From Rhizobiaceae bacterium (GTDB lineage: Bacteria; Pseudomonadota; Alphaproteobacteria; Rhizobiales; Rhizobiaceae), in the NCBI GenBank assembly GCA_025458045.1, contig JALOTE010000039.1, forward strand, positions 1 through 32,610: a stretch of DNA of 32,610 bases, read 5' to 3'. The number at the start of each line of letters is the position of its first letter. The stretch's first letter is position 1. Below are positions 7,405-16,427 of the stretch, one piece after another. Position numbers and translations under genes: made by a program. The notes below the pieces were generated by a model. The model worked only from the letters and a program-made list of their open reading frames with translations. It searched no databases and was not told where the DNA came from.

Positions 7405-9261
7405 GTGAACATTGTTTTGCCCGACCCGCACCCTTTGTCCGTTGGCGAGAAGATGGAACGTCTCGCGCTGGCCGCCGGTGTGCCCGGGCGCGCCATCCAG
7501 GCTGCTGCCGGACTTGCCGTCCGCAATCACTCGGATCTGTTCACGGAACTTTGCACCCATTCGCACATCTTTGAGCATCTGTTGCATGGTGCGGTTGCGC
7601 GAAGGCTGGGCCTGTCCTGCCTTGATCGCATCGACCCCGCCGCTTTGCTCGTCGACGCGGCGGACCCCGGTACAATCGCGGCGGATCTGCCCTCCGCGCA
7701 TGTGCGCCTGCCCAACGGCCGCACAGCCCTGCTGCTCGCGCCGCATCCGAGCCGGTTGGCGGCACTCCTTGATGTCGGCCCGCTGTCCATGGACGAGGCA
7801 GGGCGCACCGTGCTTGCGCCGGCGCGCCTGCTGCGTGCGGCGCTCATCACGCGGGCATCCGAGGCGCGCCTGAATGCAGCCATCAACACCTTGATCGAAA
7901 CCCAGCCAAATGCCTCCGCGTCGGTCAAGTTGAATGGCTGGCAAGGCTGGATCATCGGCGTCCTGGTTGCATCCTGGCCATGGCTTTATCTGTGGCGGCC
8001 GGAGTCGTCCGTGCTTGGCCTGCACATGGCATTTTCCGCATTCTTCCTGTCTTGTGTCGCGTTGCGTGCCTTTGCGGCAGCTTCACGTACGCCTTGCGTG
8101 CTGAGGCCCATAAGGCCTTTTTGCCGTGGCCGGCTGCCGGGCTACACGGTGATGGTGGCCCTGCATCGCGAAAGCGAGGTCGCCGCGCAGCTGGTTGCGG
8201 CACTGAAGGCACTGAAATGGCCGCCTTCGAGGCTGGACATCCTGCTTGTCTGCGAAGCGTCCGACCCTGAAACGATGGCCGCGCTGGAGGCGGCCGGCTT
8301 GCCGCCGCACATGCGCATTGTCGCGGTGCCGGATGGCGGCCCGCGCACCAAGCCCAAGGCACTGATGTATGCGCTGCCTCTCGTCCGAACGCCTTACCTT
8401 GTCCTCTATGACGCCGAGGACCGGCCGCATCCGGACCAGTTGCTCGAAGCGTGGCAGGCCATGAGCGCGGATCCGGCGATTGCCTGTGTCCAGGCGCCGC
8501 TGGACATCGCCAATGCGCGGGACTCGCTGTTGGCGCGGCTTTTCGCGGTTGAATATGCGGCCCTGTTTCGCGGCCTTCTGCCCTTTCTGGCGCGGCGCGG
8601 GCTCTATGTGCCGCTGGGCGGGACCTCCAACCATTTCGATGTGGCCAAGCTCAGGGCGTGCGGCGGATGGGACCCTTACAATGTGACGGAAGACGCCGAT
8701 ATCGGCCTGCGCCTTCATGCGGCTGGCCATCGTGTCGGTGTCATCACGCGGCCGACACTCGAAGATGCGCCCGATACCGTTCAGGTCTGGATGAAGCAAC
8801 GCTCACGCTGGATGAAGGGCTTCCTCCAAACGTGGTGCGTCGCCCTGCGCCGGCCGCGCGCCTTGTTGCAGGCCATCGGTCTGCCGTCATTTGTCACTGT
8901 CAACGTGTTGCTTGGCGGCGTCTATCTTTCGGCGCTGAGCCACCCGGTCATGCTTGGCACCGCCTTGTGGCAGGCAGCGCTCCTTGCAAGCGAAAAATCG
9001 CTGACCACCGCCCGCGAATTGCTTCTCGTTCTGGATGCGACCAGCGTGGCCGCCGCCTATTGCGCATTCATCATTCTGGCCTGGACGACATTGAACTTCC
9101 GTGAACGCCTCGGGTTCTGGAAAGTTGCCGCCCTGACGCCGCTGTACTGGCTTGCAATGTCATGGGCGGCATGGCGCGCGCTCTGGCAGTTCCTGGTCCA
9201 ACCCCATCTTTGGGAGAAGACTCCGCACAAACCGTCGGTCGGCGTTCAACATCAATCCTGA
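7405..9261 (+). CDS. Membrane-bound family 2 glycosyltransferase with an extra N-terminal domain
   Basis: This 618-residue protein has three parts. Residues 1-170 are a soluble region that I do not recognise with certainty; it resembles the N-terminal domains seen on some alphaproteobacterial GT2 proteins. Two hydrophobic segments follow (~177-195 and ~202-222). The GT-A catalytic domain has YTVMVALHRES, an acidic DAED at 336-339 (nucleotide-sugar/metal site), TEDADIGLRL from 428 (acid/base region) and QRSRW from 465 (the QxxRW motif of processive, cellulose-synthase-like enzymes). Three or four C-terminal membrane segments complete it. It probably transfers sugars to a polysaccharide at the inner membrane; product unknown. 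Start is GTG 7405, and an in-frame ATG at 7453 is possible. Its 3' end overlaps the convergent ppk2 gene by 10 bp. Confidence 0.85.
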   Translation: MNIVLPDPHPLSVGEKMERLALAAGVPGRAIQAAAGLAVRNHSDLFTELCTHSHIFEHLLHGAVARRLGLSCLDRIDPAALLVDAADPGTIAADLPSAHVRLPNGRTALLLAPHPSRLAALLDVGPLSMDEAGRTVLAPARLLRAALITRASEARLNAAINTLIETQPNASASVKLNGWQGWIIGVLVASWPWLYLWRPESSVLGLHMAFSAFFLSCVALRAFAAASRTPCVLRPIRPFCRGRLPGYTVMVALHRESEVAAQLVAALKALKWPPSRLDILLVCEASDPETMAALEAAGLPPHMRIVAVPDGGPRTKPKALMYALPLVRTPYLVLYDAEDRPHPDQLLEAWQAMSADPAIACVQAPLDIANARDSLLARLFAVEYAALFRGLLPFLARRGLYVPLGGTSNHFDVAKLRACGGWDPYNVTEDADIGLRLHAAGHRVGVITRPTLEDAPDTVQVWMKQRSRWMKGFLQTWCVALRRPRALLQAIGLPSFVTVNVLLGGVYLSALSHPVMLGTALWQAALLASEKSLTTARELLLVLDATSVAAAYCAFIILAWTTLNFRERLGFWKVAALTPLYWLAMSWAAWRALWQFLVQPHLWEKTPHKPSVGVQHQS

Positions 9262-10142
9262 ATGCCGAGAATGGCCTTCGGCGAGCCGGCAATCGCCTTG
9301 TCCTGGGTGCCGACAGCCTTGTCATCCTTACCTGCATAGGGCACGGCGGCAAGCACTGCCCGCACGGCGGCCAAACGCAGGCGCCGTTTGTCATTGGCGC
9401 GGATCACGGTCCAGGGCGCATGCTTGCTGTGCGTTTTTTGAAGCATCAGGTCGCGCGCATCGGAATAGGCATCCCACAGGGTCATGCCTTTCACGTCGAT
9501 GGGTGAAAACTTCCAGCGCTTCAGAGGGTCCTGCCAGCGGTCGTGGAACCGTTTCAATTGCGTTTCCTGCGCGATGTTCAGCCACAGCTTGATGAGGTGA
9601 ATGCCTTCGCGCGTGATCAGTTCCTCGAATTCAGGCGCATCGGCCAGAAACCGCTTGTGCTGCTCCGGCGTGCAAAAGCCCATGACGGGTTCCACGCCTG
9701 CGCGGTTGTACCAGGAGCGGTCGAAAGTGACGAGCTCACCGGCCGTCGGCATGTGGCTGGCGTAGCGCTGGAAGTACCATTGCTTGCGCTCGGCATCCGT
9801 CGGCTTCGGCAGCGCCACATTGCGCGCCTGTCTCGGGTTCATGTTTTCGCGCAATGCCGCGATCGTCCCGCCTTTGCCCGCCGCATCGCGGCCCTCGAAC
9901 ACCACCACTGCGCGTTCGCCGGTCTCGGCCATCCAGCCAAGCATCTTGACGATCTCGAGCTGGCACCGATGCATCTCGGCCTCGAAGGCGTCGTCGTCCA
10001 TCTTGTCCTTGTAAGGAAAATCATCGGCCGTGAGGTCATTGTCGTCGACCCAGCCGGGCAGTTTCGGGTCACGGATGTCGAACACCCGCTTCCTGCCGCG
10101 AACCGTCAGTTCCACCGGGCCGATTGCCGCTTCATCCGCCAT
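9252..10142 (-). CDS. ppk2: Polyphosphate kinase 2
   Basis: The 296-residue PPK2 family enzyme moves phosphate between polyphosphate and nucleotides, in this family usually favouring (d)NDP to NTP synthesis from polyphosphate. Walker A is GRDAAGKGGT at residues 84-93. Walker B is DRSWYNRAG from residue 141. The conserved LNI and WKFSP-D segments follow, and length fits the single-domain class I type. ATG 10142 has AGGA 7 nt upstream; the open frame to 10205 is unsupported. The gene is divergent from phoR, 106 bp away, and so borders the phosphate regulon. I could not find a convincing Pho box for it. Confidence 0.95.
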   Translation of the reverse strand: MADEAAIGPVELTVRGRKRVFDIRDPKLPGWVDDNDLTADDFPYKDKMDDDAFEAEMHRCQLEIVKMLGWMAETGERAVVVFEGRDAAGKGGTIAALRENMNPRQARNVALPKPTDAERKQWYFQRYASHMPTAGELVTFDRSWYNRAGVEPVMGFCTPEQHKRFLADAPEFEELITREGIHLIKLWLNIAQETQLKRFHDRWQDPLKRWKFSPIDVKGMTLWDAYSDARDLMLQKTHSKHAPWTVIRANDKRRLRLAAVRAVLAAVPYAGKDDKAVGTQDKAIAGSPKAILGIQD

Positions 10143-10248
10143 GTCATATTCCTGTGCACGCTGATCATCACCGTGCATCATGCGGCGGCGAAGAGCGAGG
10201 CGCAACCGTCCTTGCCATGGGCAAGCGTCATCCGCCGGGAGGGTTCAC

Positions 10249-11481
10249 GTGCCGCATACCAGCCGAGCTTGGGTGACCGCCGCCGCCGCCACGCTCGCCT
10301 CATGGGCTGCCGCAGCCTCCACATCGATCGGCGTCACGGCTGCCCTCGCCATCGGGCTGTCCGGCGGCGTCGCGGCTTGGCTCGCCGCCCGCGTCTCGCA
10401 ACGGGATGGTGGCGCGCCGCAGTCCAAGGGCCGCACCAACACCGGGCTGCGCGCCGTGCCCGCCACCGACATCCTGGCGGCCATGGCAAGCCCGGCCTTG
10501 CTGTTTGACCGGCGCGGTATCGCCGTCCAGGTCAATGATTCAGCCCGCAAGGCCTTCCCCGGCCTCGAAACCGGCATCGTGCTGCGCCAATGGTTTCGCG
10601 GCTCGCCCATGCTCGATGGAATGGAAACGGTGCTTGGCGGCGCGTCCTCCGCTCAGGCGGCTTACCAGGAAAAGCGACCGGTCGAACGGGCCTTTCGCGT
10701 CGATGTGACATTGCTGAAGCCCGGCGAGGAATTCGGCTTGATGGTGTTTTCCGACCAGACGGAAGCGCTCAAGGTCGACCGCATCCGCGCCGATTTCATC
10801 GCCAATGCCAGCCATGAGTTGCGCACGCCGCTCACGGCTGTCGCAGGCTTCCTTGAGACATTGCAAGGCCCCGCCCGCAATGACGAGGCGGCGCGCGAGC
10901 GCTTCATCGGCTTGATGTTGAGCCAGACACAGCGCATGGCGCGGCTGATTGATGATCTTTTGTCCCTATCGAGGCTTGAAACCAATGCGACACCCGAAAA
11001 AGTCGAGCGCGTCGATCTTGGGCGTCTGGCTGCAACGGTGGCAGCCTCGTTGTCCACGGTCACGCGTGATGCGGGTGTGGAGGTCCAACTCGATCTGCCG
11101 ATGGCAGGCCCGTTTGTCGATGGCAGCCCCGACGAGCTGACACAGGTCATCCAGAACCTGATCGAAAACGCCTGCAAATATGCCGCCTCCGGCAAACGGA
11201 TCCTTGTGACGGCAGCGGAGGATGGCGGGCGGGACGCGGGTCTCACCATCCGTGATTTCGGGCCGGGAATCGCATCGGAGCATATCCCGCGGCTGACAGA
11301 GCGCTTCTACCGCGTCGATGTGCAGGAAAGCCGCAATCAGAAAGGCACCGGGCTCGGCCTCGCCATCGTCAAGCACATCCTGACCCGCCATCGCGGTCGC
11401 CTTGTCATCAAGTCCCGGGAAGGAGCCGGCTCGGCTTTCACATTTCTCCTGCCATCGTCAGGCGACTCGCAGCGAATGTGA
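10249..11481 (+). CDS. phoR: Phosphate-regulon sensor histidine kinase PhoR
   Basis: The 410-residue inner-membrane kinase pairs with PhoB. The hydrophobic N-terminus (~residues 8-47) would form one or two membrane helices. A PAS-like segment (PATDILAAMASPALLFDRRG onward) comes next, then a HisKA domain with phospho-acceptor His189 in NASHELRTPL. The HATPase domain has an N box (QNLIENACKYA), a G1 box (IRDFGPGI), an F box (RFYRVD) and a G2 box (KGTGLGLAIVKHI). I start at GTG 10249 because GGAGGG lies 6 nt upstream; the ATG at 10180 would add 23 residues unlike the family. Two-component naming is supported by the pstSCAB-phoU-phoB genes that follow. Confidence 0.93.
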   Translation: MPHTSRAWVTAAAATLASWAAAASTSIGVTAALAIGLSGGVAAWLAARVSQRDGGAPQSKGRTNTGLRAVPATDILAAMASPALLFDRRGIAVQVNDSARKAFPGLETGIVLRQWFRGSPMLDGMETVLGGASSAQAAYQEKRPVERAFRVDVTLLKPGEEFGLMVFSDQTEALKVDRIRADFIANASHELRTPLTAVAGFLETLQGPARNDEAARERFIGLMLSQTQRMARLIDDLLSLSRLETNATPEKVERVDLGRLAATVAASLSTVTRDAGVEVQLDLPMAGPFVDGSPDELTQVIQNLIENACKYAASGKRILVTAAEDGGRDAGLTIRDFGPGIASEHIPRLTERFYRVDVQESRNQKGTGLGLAIVKHILTRHRGRLVIKSREGAGSAFTFLLPSSGDSQRM

Positions 11482-11510
11482 AAAGACTGCATATATTTCA
11501 ATGATTTGAG

Positions 11511-11543
11511 CTGTCACAAAACTATCATTGAAACGTCATAAAA
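11511..11543 (+). promoter_or_regulatory. Pho box with three 7-bp half-sites upstream of pstS
   Basis: CTGTCAC (11511-11517), AAAA, CTATCAT (11522-11528), TGAA, ACGTCAT (11533-11539), AAAA form 7-bp direct repeats spaced by 4 bp. This is the 11-bp-period layout of PhoB sites (consensus CTGTCAT, A/T-rich spacer). The first two repeats are the stronger pair. A -10-like TAAAAC at 11539-11544 lies 10 bp beyond the second repeat, the usual distance when PhoB replaces the -35. It sits 83 bp before the pstS ATG, so PhoB should activate pstS from here, independently of phoR. Confidence 0.88.
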
Positions 11544-11625
11544 CCGAATCCGGCGGCGACGTAGAAAGCGGACGCCGCCTGCAAACGGGCGATCATTCCC
11601 ACCCCACACCATTCGGGAGCATCCC

Positions 11626-12663
11626 ATGACGATTTTCAAACTCGCGCTCGCCGGCGCAGTCGCGTCTGTCGCGTTTGCCGGCCAGGCCGTTGCGCGTGAT
11701 CAGGTTCAGATCACCGGCTCGTCCACCGTTCTGCCTTATGCCACCATCGTTGCCGAAGCCTTCGGCGAAAACTTCGAGTTCCCGACACCGGTTGTCGAAG
11801 GCGGCGGCTCGGGTGCCGGCCGCGCAAAGATGTGCGAAGGCGTCGGCCCGAACACTGTCGACATCGCCAATTCCTCGTCGCGCATTTCGCAAAAGGACCT
11901 CGACACGTGTGCTGCCAACGGCGCCAAGGACATCATGGAAGTCCGCATCGGCTATGATGGCATCGTCTTCGCCTCTGACGTGAACGGCCCGGAATTCGCC
12001 TTCACGCCGTCGGACATCTACAACGCCGTTGCCGCCGAAGTTCTGAAAGACGGCAAGATCGTTGCCAATGACTACACCCAGTGGTCGCAGTTCAACGCCG
12101 CACTGCCCGCCCAGGACATTCTCGTCCTGTCGCCCGGCACCAAGCACGGCACACGTGAAGTGTTCGAAGACAAGGTCGTGCTGGCCGGCTGCGAAGCAAC
12201 CGGTGCCATGAAAGCATTCATGGATGGTGGCATGGACGAAGACGCAGCCGAAGAAGCCTGCCTGAAGCTGCGCACCGACGGCCGCAACGTCGATATCGAC
12301 GGCGACTACACCGAGACGCTCGCCCGCCTCGACACCAACAAGAATGCCATCGGCGTCTTCGGCCTGTCGTTCTACCAGAACAACACCGACAAGCTGCGCG
12401 TTGCCACGATGGGCGGTGTCGTTCCGTCCACCGAGTCGATCGCGTCGGGTGAATATCCGGTGTCGCGTCCGCTCTACTTCTATGTGAAGCTTGCGCACAT
12501 GGATGTCATTCCGGGCCTGAAGGAATATGTCGAGTTCTTCGTCTCCGACGACATGGCAGGCCCGAATGGCCCGCTCGCCGCTTACGGCCTCGTTTCGGAC
12601 CCGGAACTCAAAAAGACGCAGGAAATGGTTGCAGCCCGCACCCCGATGGGTCCGCTGAACTGA
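11626..12663 (+). CDS. pstS: Periplasmic phosphate-binding protein PstS
   Basis: The 345-residue protein captures inorganic phosphate in the periplasm and delivers it to the PstC/PstA channel. The signal peptide covers about residues 1-23 (cut near AVA|RD). The phosphate loop GSSTVLPY starts at residue 31, and a GGGSGAGR segment and a DIANSSSRI segment follow; both are typical of the PstS fold. CEGVGPN and an acidic, cysteine-containing insertion (GGMDEDAAEEACLKL) mark the longer alphaproteobacterial form. ATG 11626 has GGGAG upstream. Preceded by the Pho box and followed 10 bp later by a strong hairpin that separates it from pstC. Confidence 0.96.
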   Translation: MTIFKLALAGAVASVAFAGQAVARDQVQITGSSTVLPYATIVAEAFGENFEFPTPVVEGGGSGAGRAKMCEGVGPNTVDIANSSSRISQKDLDTCAANGAKDIMEVRIGYDGIVFASDVNGPEFAFTPSDIYNAVAAEVLKDGKIVANDYTQWSQFNAALPAQDILVLSPGTKHGTREVFEDKVVLAGCEATGAMKAFMDGGMDEDAAEEACLKLRTDGRNVDIDGDYTETLARLDTNKNAIGVFGLSFYQNNTDKLRVATMGGVVPSTESIASGEYPVSRPLYFYVKLAHMDVIPGLKEYVEFFVSDDMAGPNGPLAAYGLVSDPELKKTQEMVAARTPMGPLN

Positions 12664-12673
12664 CCACAATGAT

Positions 12674-12709
12674 GACGGGGAGCGGGAAGCCGCTCCCCGT
12701 CTTTGCTTT
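12674..12709 (+). terminator. Strong hairpin between pstS and pstC (attenuator or mRNA stabiliser)
   Basis: A perfect 12-bp stem, GACGGGGAGCGG (12674-12685) with CCGCTCCCCGTC (12690-12701), closes a GAAG loop and is followed by the T-rich TTTGCTTTC. It starts 10 bp after the pstS stop and ends 37 bp before the pstC ATG. The form suits a partial intrinsic terminator or a 3' stabiliser that gives far more PstS than channel subunits. The T tract is interrupted, so read-through is likely. Confidence 0.85.
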
Positions 12710-12738
12710 CAAGCGCCCAGCAACCCCCGGGGGACGGA

Positions 12739-14199
12739 ATGCCGCTGGTCCTGATATTCGCATTTCTCGCCGTTTTGGCCGTCGCCGGTTACGTGCTGGG
12801 GCGCAGGCGAGCGCTTGCCTCCGCCGATGGCAACATCCGCGCGCTTCATTCGCTGCCGGGCTATTATGGCTGGCACGCCGTGGTCATGGCCGTCATCCCC
12901 GCCGTGCTTGCGCTGGCTGTCTGGCTGATCGTGCAGCCCCTGGTCATCGAGCGGCAACTGAGCGGCTTCTTCCCGCCGGAGATCGTGGCCGACGACGCGC
13001 AGCGCACGCTCGTGATGGCGGATGTCCGCCGCGTCGCCGCCGGACTTGATGTTGCGGTTGCGCAAGGCGCGCTGACTGCCGACCAAGCCGACCGCATCCG
13101 CACTGAATTTGGATCGGTGCGCGACCGTCTCGCCGAAGTCGGCGTTGCCCTCGGCGCGGAAGTCACGCCGCAAGTCTTGGCCGCCGCGCAGGATTACCGC
13201 GCCCTGGCGGCGGCGGGCGGCATCGGACGCACCATCCTGACCATCGTGATTGCGCTTGCGGGCTTTGCCTACGCACTCATGGTCACCAACAAGGATTTCC
13301 GCGCCCGCAACCGTGTTGAGAGCGTCGTATTGGCGCTGCTGGTGCTGGCGTCCACCATCGCCATTCTGACAACCGTCGGCATCGTGCTGTCGATGCTGTC
13401 GGAGTCGTTGCGCTTTTTCACGATGTATCCGGCCTCGGAGTTTTTCTTCGGGCTGACATGGTCGCCCAATTTCCGGGGCAACAGCGAACTCGGCCTCGCG
13501 CCGCTTTTGTGGGGCACGCTCTACATCAGTCTCGTGTCCATGATCGTTGCGGTTCCGATCGGCCTGTTTGCAGCGATTTATCTGGCGGAATACGCTTCGC
13601 CCCAGACCCGCGCCTATGTGAAGCCGTTGATCGAGGTGATCGCAGGCATCCCGACCGTCGTGTTCGGCCTGTTTGCGCTCGTCACCGTTGGCCCGTTCCT
13701 GCGCGACTGGTTCGCGCAGCCGACAGGTCTTGGCAATTCCGGCTCGTCGGTGATGACGGCGGGCATCGTGATCGGCATCCTCAACATCCCGTTCATCTCC
13801 TCGCTTGCCGACGACATCATCAACGCGGTGCCGCAATCGATGCGGGATGGGTCGCTCGGCCTTGGCGCGACGAAGTCCGAAACCATCCGTCAGGTCGTGC
13901 TGCCTGCCGCATTGCCGGGCATCGTCGGCGCTGTGCTGCTTGCCGCATCGCGCGCCATCGGCGAAACCATGATCGTGACAATGGGGGCGGGTGCCGCAGC
14001 CAAGCTCGACCTCAACCCATTCGAGGCGATGACGACCATCACAGTCAAGATCGTCAGCCAGCTGACCGGCGACACGGAGTTCAACTCGCCCGAGACCCTT
14101 GTTGCTTTCGCGCTTGGCATGACGTTGTTCGTGATCACGCTCGGCCTCAACGTCTTCGCGCTCTGGATCGTCCGCAAATATCGGGAGCAGTACGAATGA
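12739..14199 (+). CDS. pstC: Phosphate ABC transporter permease PstC
   Basis: The 486-residue inner-membrane subunit forms the phosphate channel with PstA. It is the long alphaproteobacterial type: about 200 residues precede the core permease domain, with hydrophobic segments at the start, near residues 49-70 and 165-185, and a periplasmic stretch between. The core holds the usual segments (LWGTLYISLVSMIVAVPIGLFAAIYL; VIAGIPTVVFGLFAL) and the EAA-type loop for PstB contact (LGLGATKSETIRQVVLPAALPGI). ATG 12739 has GGGGGAC just upstream; a TTG at 12703 lies inside the hairpin tail and is unlikely. Its stop overlaps the pstA start (ATGA), so translation is coupled. Confidence 0.95.
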   Translation: MPLVLIFAFLAVLAVAGYVLGRRRALASADGNIRALHSLPGYYGWHAVVMAVIPAVLALAVWLIVQPLVIERQLSGFFPPEIVADDAQRTLVMADVRRVAAGLDVAVAQGALTADQADRIRTEFGSVRDRLAEVGVALGAEVTPQVLAAAQDYRALAAAGGIGRTILTIVIALAGFAYALMVTNKDFRARNRVESVVLALLVLASTIAILTTVGIVLSMLSESLRFFTMYPASEFFFGLTWSPNFRGNSELGLAPLLWGTLYISLVSMIVAVPIGLFAAIYLAEYASPQTRAYVKPLIEVIAGIPTVVFGLFALVTVGPFLRDWFAQPTGLGNSGSSVMTAGIVIGILNIPFISSLADDIINAVPQSMRDGSLGLGATKSETIRQVVLPAALPGIVGAVLLAASRAIGETMIVTMGAGAAAKLDLNPFEAMTTITVKIVSQLTGDTEFNSPETLVAFALGMTLFVITLGLNVFALWIVRKYREQYE

Positions 14200-15554
14200 G
14201 CGACATCATCGCAACCGGCGCAGCCGTTCCCGCGCGTCCGAAAAATTCGATCCTCGTCGAGGACAAGCTGATGAAGAAGCGCAATGCCGCGGAGGCCCGT
14301 TTCAAGGCCTATGGCATCGCGGCCATCGCCATCAGCCTTGCGACGCTTGCCATCATGCTGTGGACCATCTTTTCGGACGGCGTGTCGGCCTTCCGCCAGG
14401 CAACCCTCACCTTTCCCGTCACGCTTGATGCCGCCAAGCTCGATCCGCAGGGCGCACGCAACCCGGCAGACCTCGTCAAGGTCACGACTGTCGGTTACGG
14501 CACGCTGCTGACCACCGCCTTCCGCGCCCATCTTCAGGAAAAAGGCGTGTCCACCGAGGGCCTCGACGACAAGGCTGTCGGTGACATGATTTCCAAGGCC
14601 GCGCCGGCGCAGTTGCGCGACAGCGTTCTCGCGAACCCGTCCCTGATCGGGACGACAAAAGACATCAGCGTCTACGCGACGGGCCGTATCGACGGCTTCC
14701 TCAAAGGCCGGGTCACGATGCAAACGGCCGAGCGCGACGCCAATGTCTCGCCCGAGCAACTCCAGCTGGCCGACCGGCTGCGCGAGGCGGGCATCTTGAA
14801 ACTTCAGTTCAACAGCGGTTTCCTGACCAACACCGACGCGTCAGACCAGCGGCCGGAAGCCTCCGGCCTGGGCGTGGCGATCATCGGTTCGCTCTACATG
14901 ATGGCGCTCGTTGCGCTGATGGTGCTGCCGGTCGGGGTTGCCGCTTCCATCTATCTTGAGGAATTTGCGCCGAAGAACCGCTTCACAGACCTGATCGAGG
15001 TGAACATTTCGAATCTGGCCGCGGTGCCCTCGATTGTGTTCGGCATCCTTGGTCTGGCGATCTTCATCAATTTCGCTGGCCTCCCGCAGTCCTCGTCGCT
15101 TGTCGGCGCGCTGGTGATCACCTTGATGACATTGCCGACGATCATCATCGCGACCCGTGCGGCGCTGCGCGCCGTGCCGCCGTCCATCCGCGATGCGGCG
15201 CTTGGCGTCGGCGCATCGAAGATGCAAACCGTGTTTCACCATGTGCTGCCGCTCGCGGCACCCGGCATCCTGACAGGCACGATCCTCGGTCTGGCCTCGG
15301 CCTTGGGTGAAACCGCGCCGCTGCTGCTGATCGGCATGGTCGCGTTCGTCGCCAACTATCCGGCTGGCCCGCTTGAAGGCGGCGTCATGGACCCCGCCAC
15401 GGCTCTGCCCGTGCAGGTCTATTCGTGGGCCGCGCGTTCCGATCCGGCCTTCATCGAACGGTCGTCCGGGGCCATCATTGTACTGCTCTTCTTCCTCGTG
15501 GTCATGAACGCGATCGCGATCCTGCTGCGCCGCCGGTTCGAGCGCCGCTGGTAA
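14196..15554 (+). CDS. pstA: Phosphate ABC transporter permease PstA
   Basis: The 452-residue second channel subunit is also a long form: a membrane segment at ~45-68, then roughly 170 residues of mostly soluble, probably periplasmic, sequence, then the six-helix permease core from about residue 225. PstA features include [42 protein letters not shown] and the EAA loop [23 protein letters not shown]. The start ATG 14196 overlaps the pstC stop by 4 bp and has GGGAG upstream. The frame is open further upstream inside pstC, but that part is a shadow with no family similarity. Confidence 0.95.
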   Translation: MSDIIATGAAVPARPKNSILVEDKLMKKRNAAEARFKAYGIAAIAISLATLAIMLWTIFSDGVSAFRQATLTFPVTLDAAKLDPQGARNPADLVKVTTVGYGTLLTTAFRAHLQEKGVSTEGLDDKAVGDMISKAAPAQLRDSVLANPSLIGTTKDISVYATGRIDGFLKGRVTMQTAERDANVSPEQLQLADRLREAGILKLQFNSGFLTNTDASDQRPEASGLGVAIIGSLYMMALVALMVLPVGVAASIYLEEFAPKNRFTDLIEVNISNLAAVPSIVFGILGLAIFINFAGLPQSSSLVGALVITLMTLPTIIIATRAALRAVPPSIRDAALGVGASKMQTVFHHVLPLAAPGILTGTILGLASALGETAPLLLIGMVAFVANYPAGPLEGGVMDPATALPVQVYSWAARSDPAFIERSSGAIIVLLFFLVVMNAIAILLRRRFERRW

Positions 15555-15583
15555 CACCAACCCGCCATCACAAGGGTATCGTC

Positions 15584-16381
15584 ATGAACGACATGAGCAC
15601 AGCCGAAATCGCGGCCACAACCGCCCCGGCCAAGATCACGGCCCGCAATGTACAGGTCTATTACGGCGCGACGCATGCCATCAAGAATGTCAGCGTCGAC
15701 ATTCTCGACAAGGCGGTGACAGCGTTCATCGGCCCGTCGGGCTGCGGCAAGTCGACGTTTCTGCGCTGCATCAACCGCATGAATGACACGATCAGCGTCT
15801 GCCGCGTCGAAGGCAAGATCGAGATCGAGGGCGAGGACATCTATGACCGCCGCGTCGATCCGGTGCAGTTGCGCGCCAAGGTCGGCATGGTGTTCCAGAA
15901 GCCCAATCCGTTTCCGAAATCCATCTACGACAATGTGGCCTATGGGCCGAAGATCCACGGACTGACCCGCAACAAGGCGGAACTCGACGAGGTGGTTGAA
16001 ACCTCGCTGAAAAAGGCGGCGCTGTGGAATGAGGTGAAGGACAGGCTGGCCTCGCCCGGCACCGGGCTGTCCGGCGGCCAGCAGCAGCGCCTGTGCATCG
16101 CGCGCGCCATCGCCACCCATCCCGAAGTGCTGTTGATGGACGAGCCCTGCTCGGCGCTTGATCCGATCGCGACCGCACAGGTCGAGGAGTTGATCGACGA
16201 ATTGCGCAGCCAGTTCTCGGTCGTCATCGTCACCCACTCGATGCAGCAGGCGGCCCGCGTGTCACAACGCACCGCCATGTTCCATCTCGGCGAACTCGTC
16301 GAGATCGATGCGACCGAAACGATCTTCACCAACCCGTCCCACAAGAAGACGCAGGACTACATCACGGGTCGTTACGGTTGA
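15584..16381 (+). CDS. pstB: Phosphate ABC transporter ATP-binding protein PstB
   Basis: The 265-residue ATPase powers phosphate import from the cytoplasmic face of PstCA. Walker [10 protein letters not shown] is at residues 50-58, the Q-loop lies in [12 protein letters not shown], the signature LSGGQQQR starts at residue 162, and Walker [12 protein letters not shown] has Asp186-Glu187. The H-loop is IVTHSM. The short N-terminal leader before [12 protein letters not shown] is typical. ATG 15584 is 29 bp after pstA, with an AGGG ribosome site. The reading frame also opens upstream within pstA, without support. All motifs are intact. Confidence 0.97.
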   Translation: MNDMSTAEIAATTAPAKITARNVQVYYGATHAIKNVSVDILDKAVTAFIGPSGCGKSTFLRCINRMNDTISVCRVEGKIEIEGEDIYDRRVDPVQLRAKVGMVFQKPNPFPKSIYDNVAYGPKIHGLTRNKAELDEVVETSLKKAALWNEVKDRLASPGTGLSGGQQQRLCIARAIATHPEVLLMDEPCSALDPIATAQVEELIDELRSQFSVVIVTHSMQQAARVSQRTAMFHLGELVEIDATETIFTNPSHKKTQDYITGRYG

Positions 16382-16427
16382 CGCCCCCGCGCGCCATCCC
16401 GTTTCAGCCTGCATGAAGGATACGCCA

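Noticed and set aside
10141-10158. Possible Pho box over the ppk2 start (ATGTCAT-ATTC-CTGTGCA)
   Set aside because: The first half-site is good but the second matches only in its first four bases, and it covers the ppk2 start codon. Not strong enough to call.
11593-12669. 358-codon minus-strand frame opposite pstS
   Set aside because: Antisense shadow covering the whole of pstS, including its leader; no recognisable protein features.
13458-14195. Upstream in-frame extension of pstA through pstC
   Set aside because: The translated extension is Arg/Ala-rich shadow sequence in another frame of pstC; the ATGA overlap at 14196 with GGGAG upstream is the real start.
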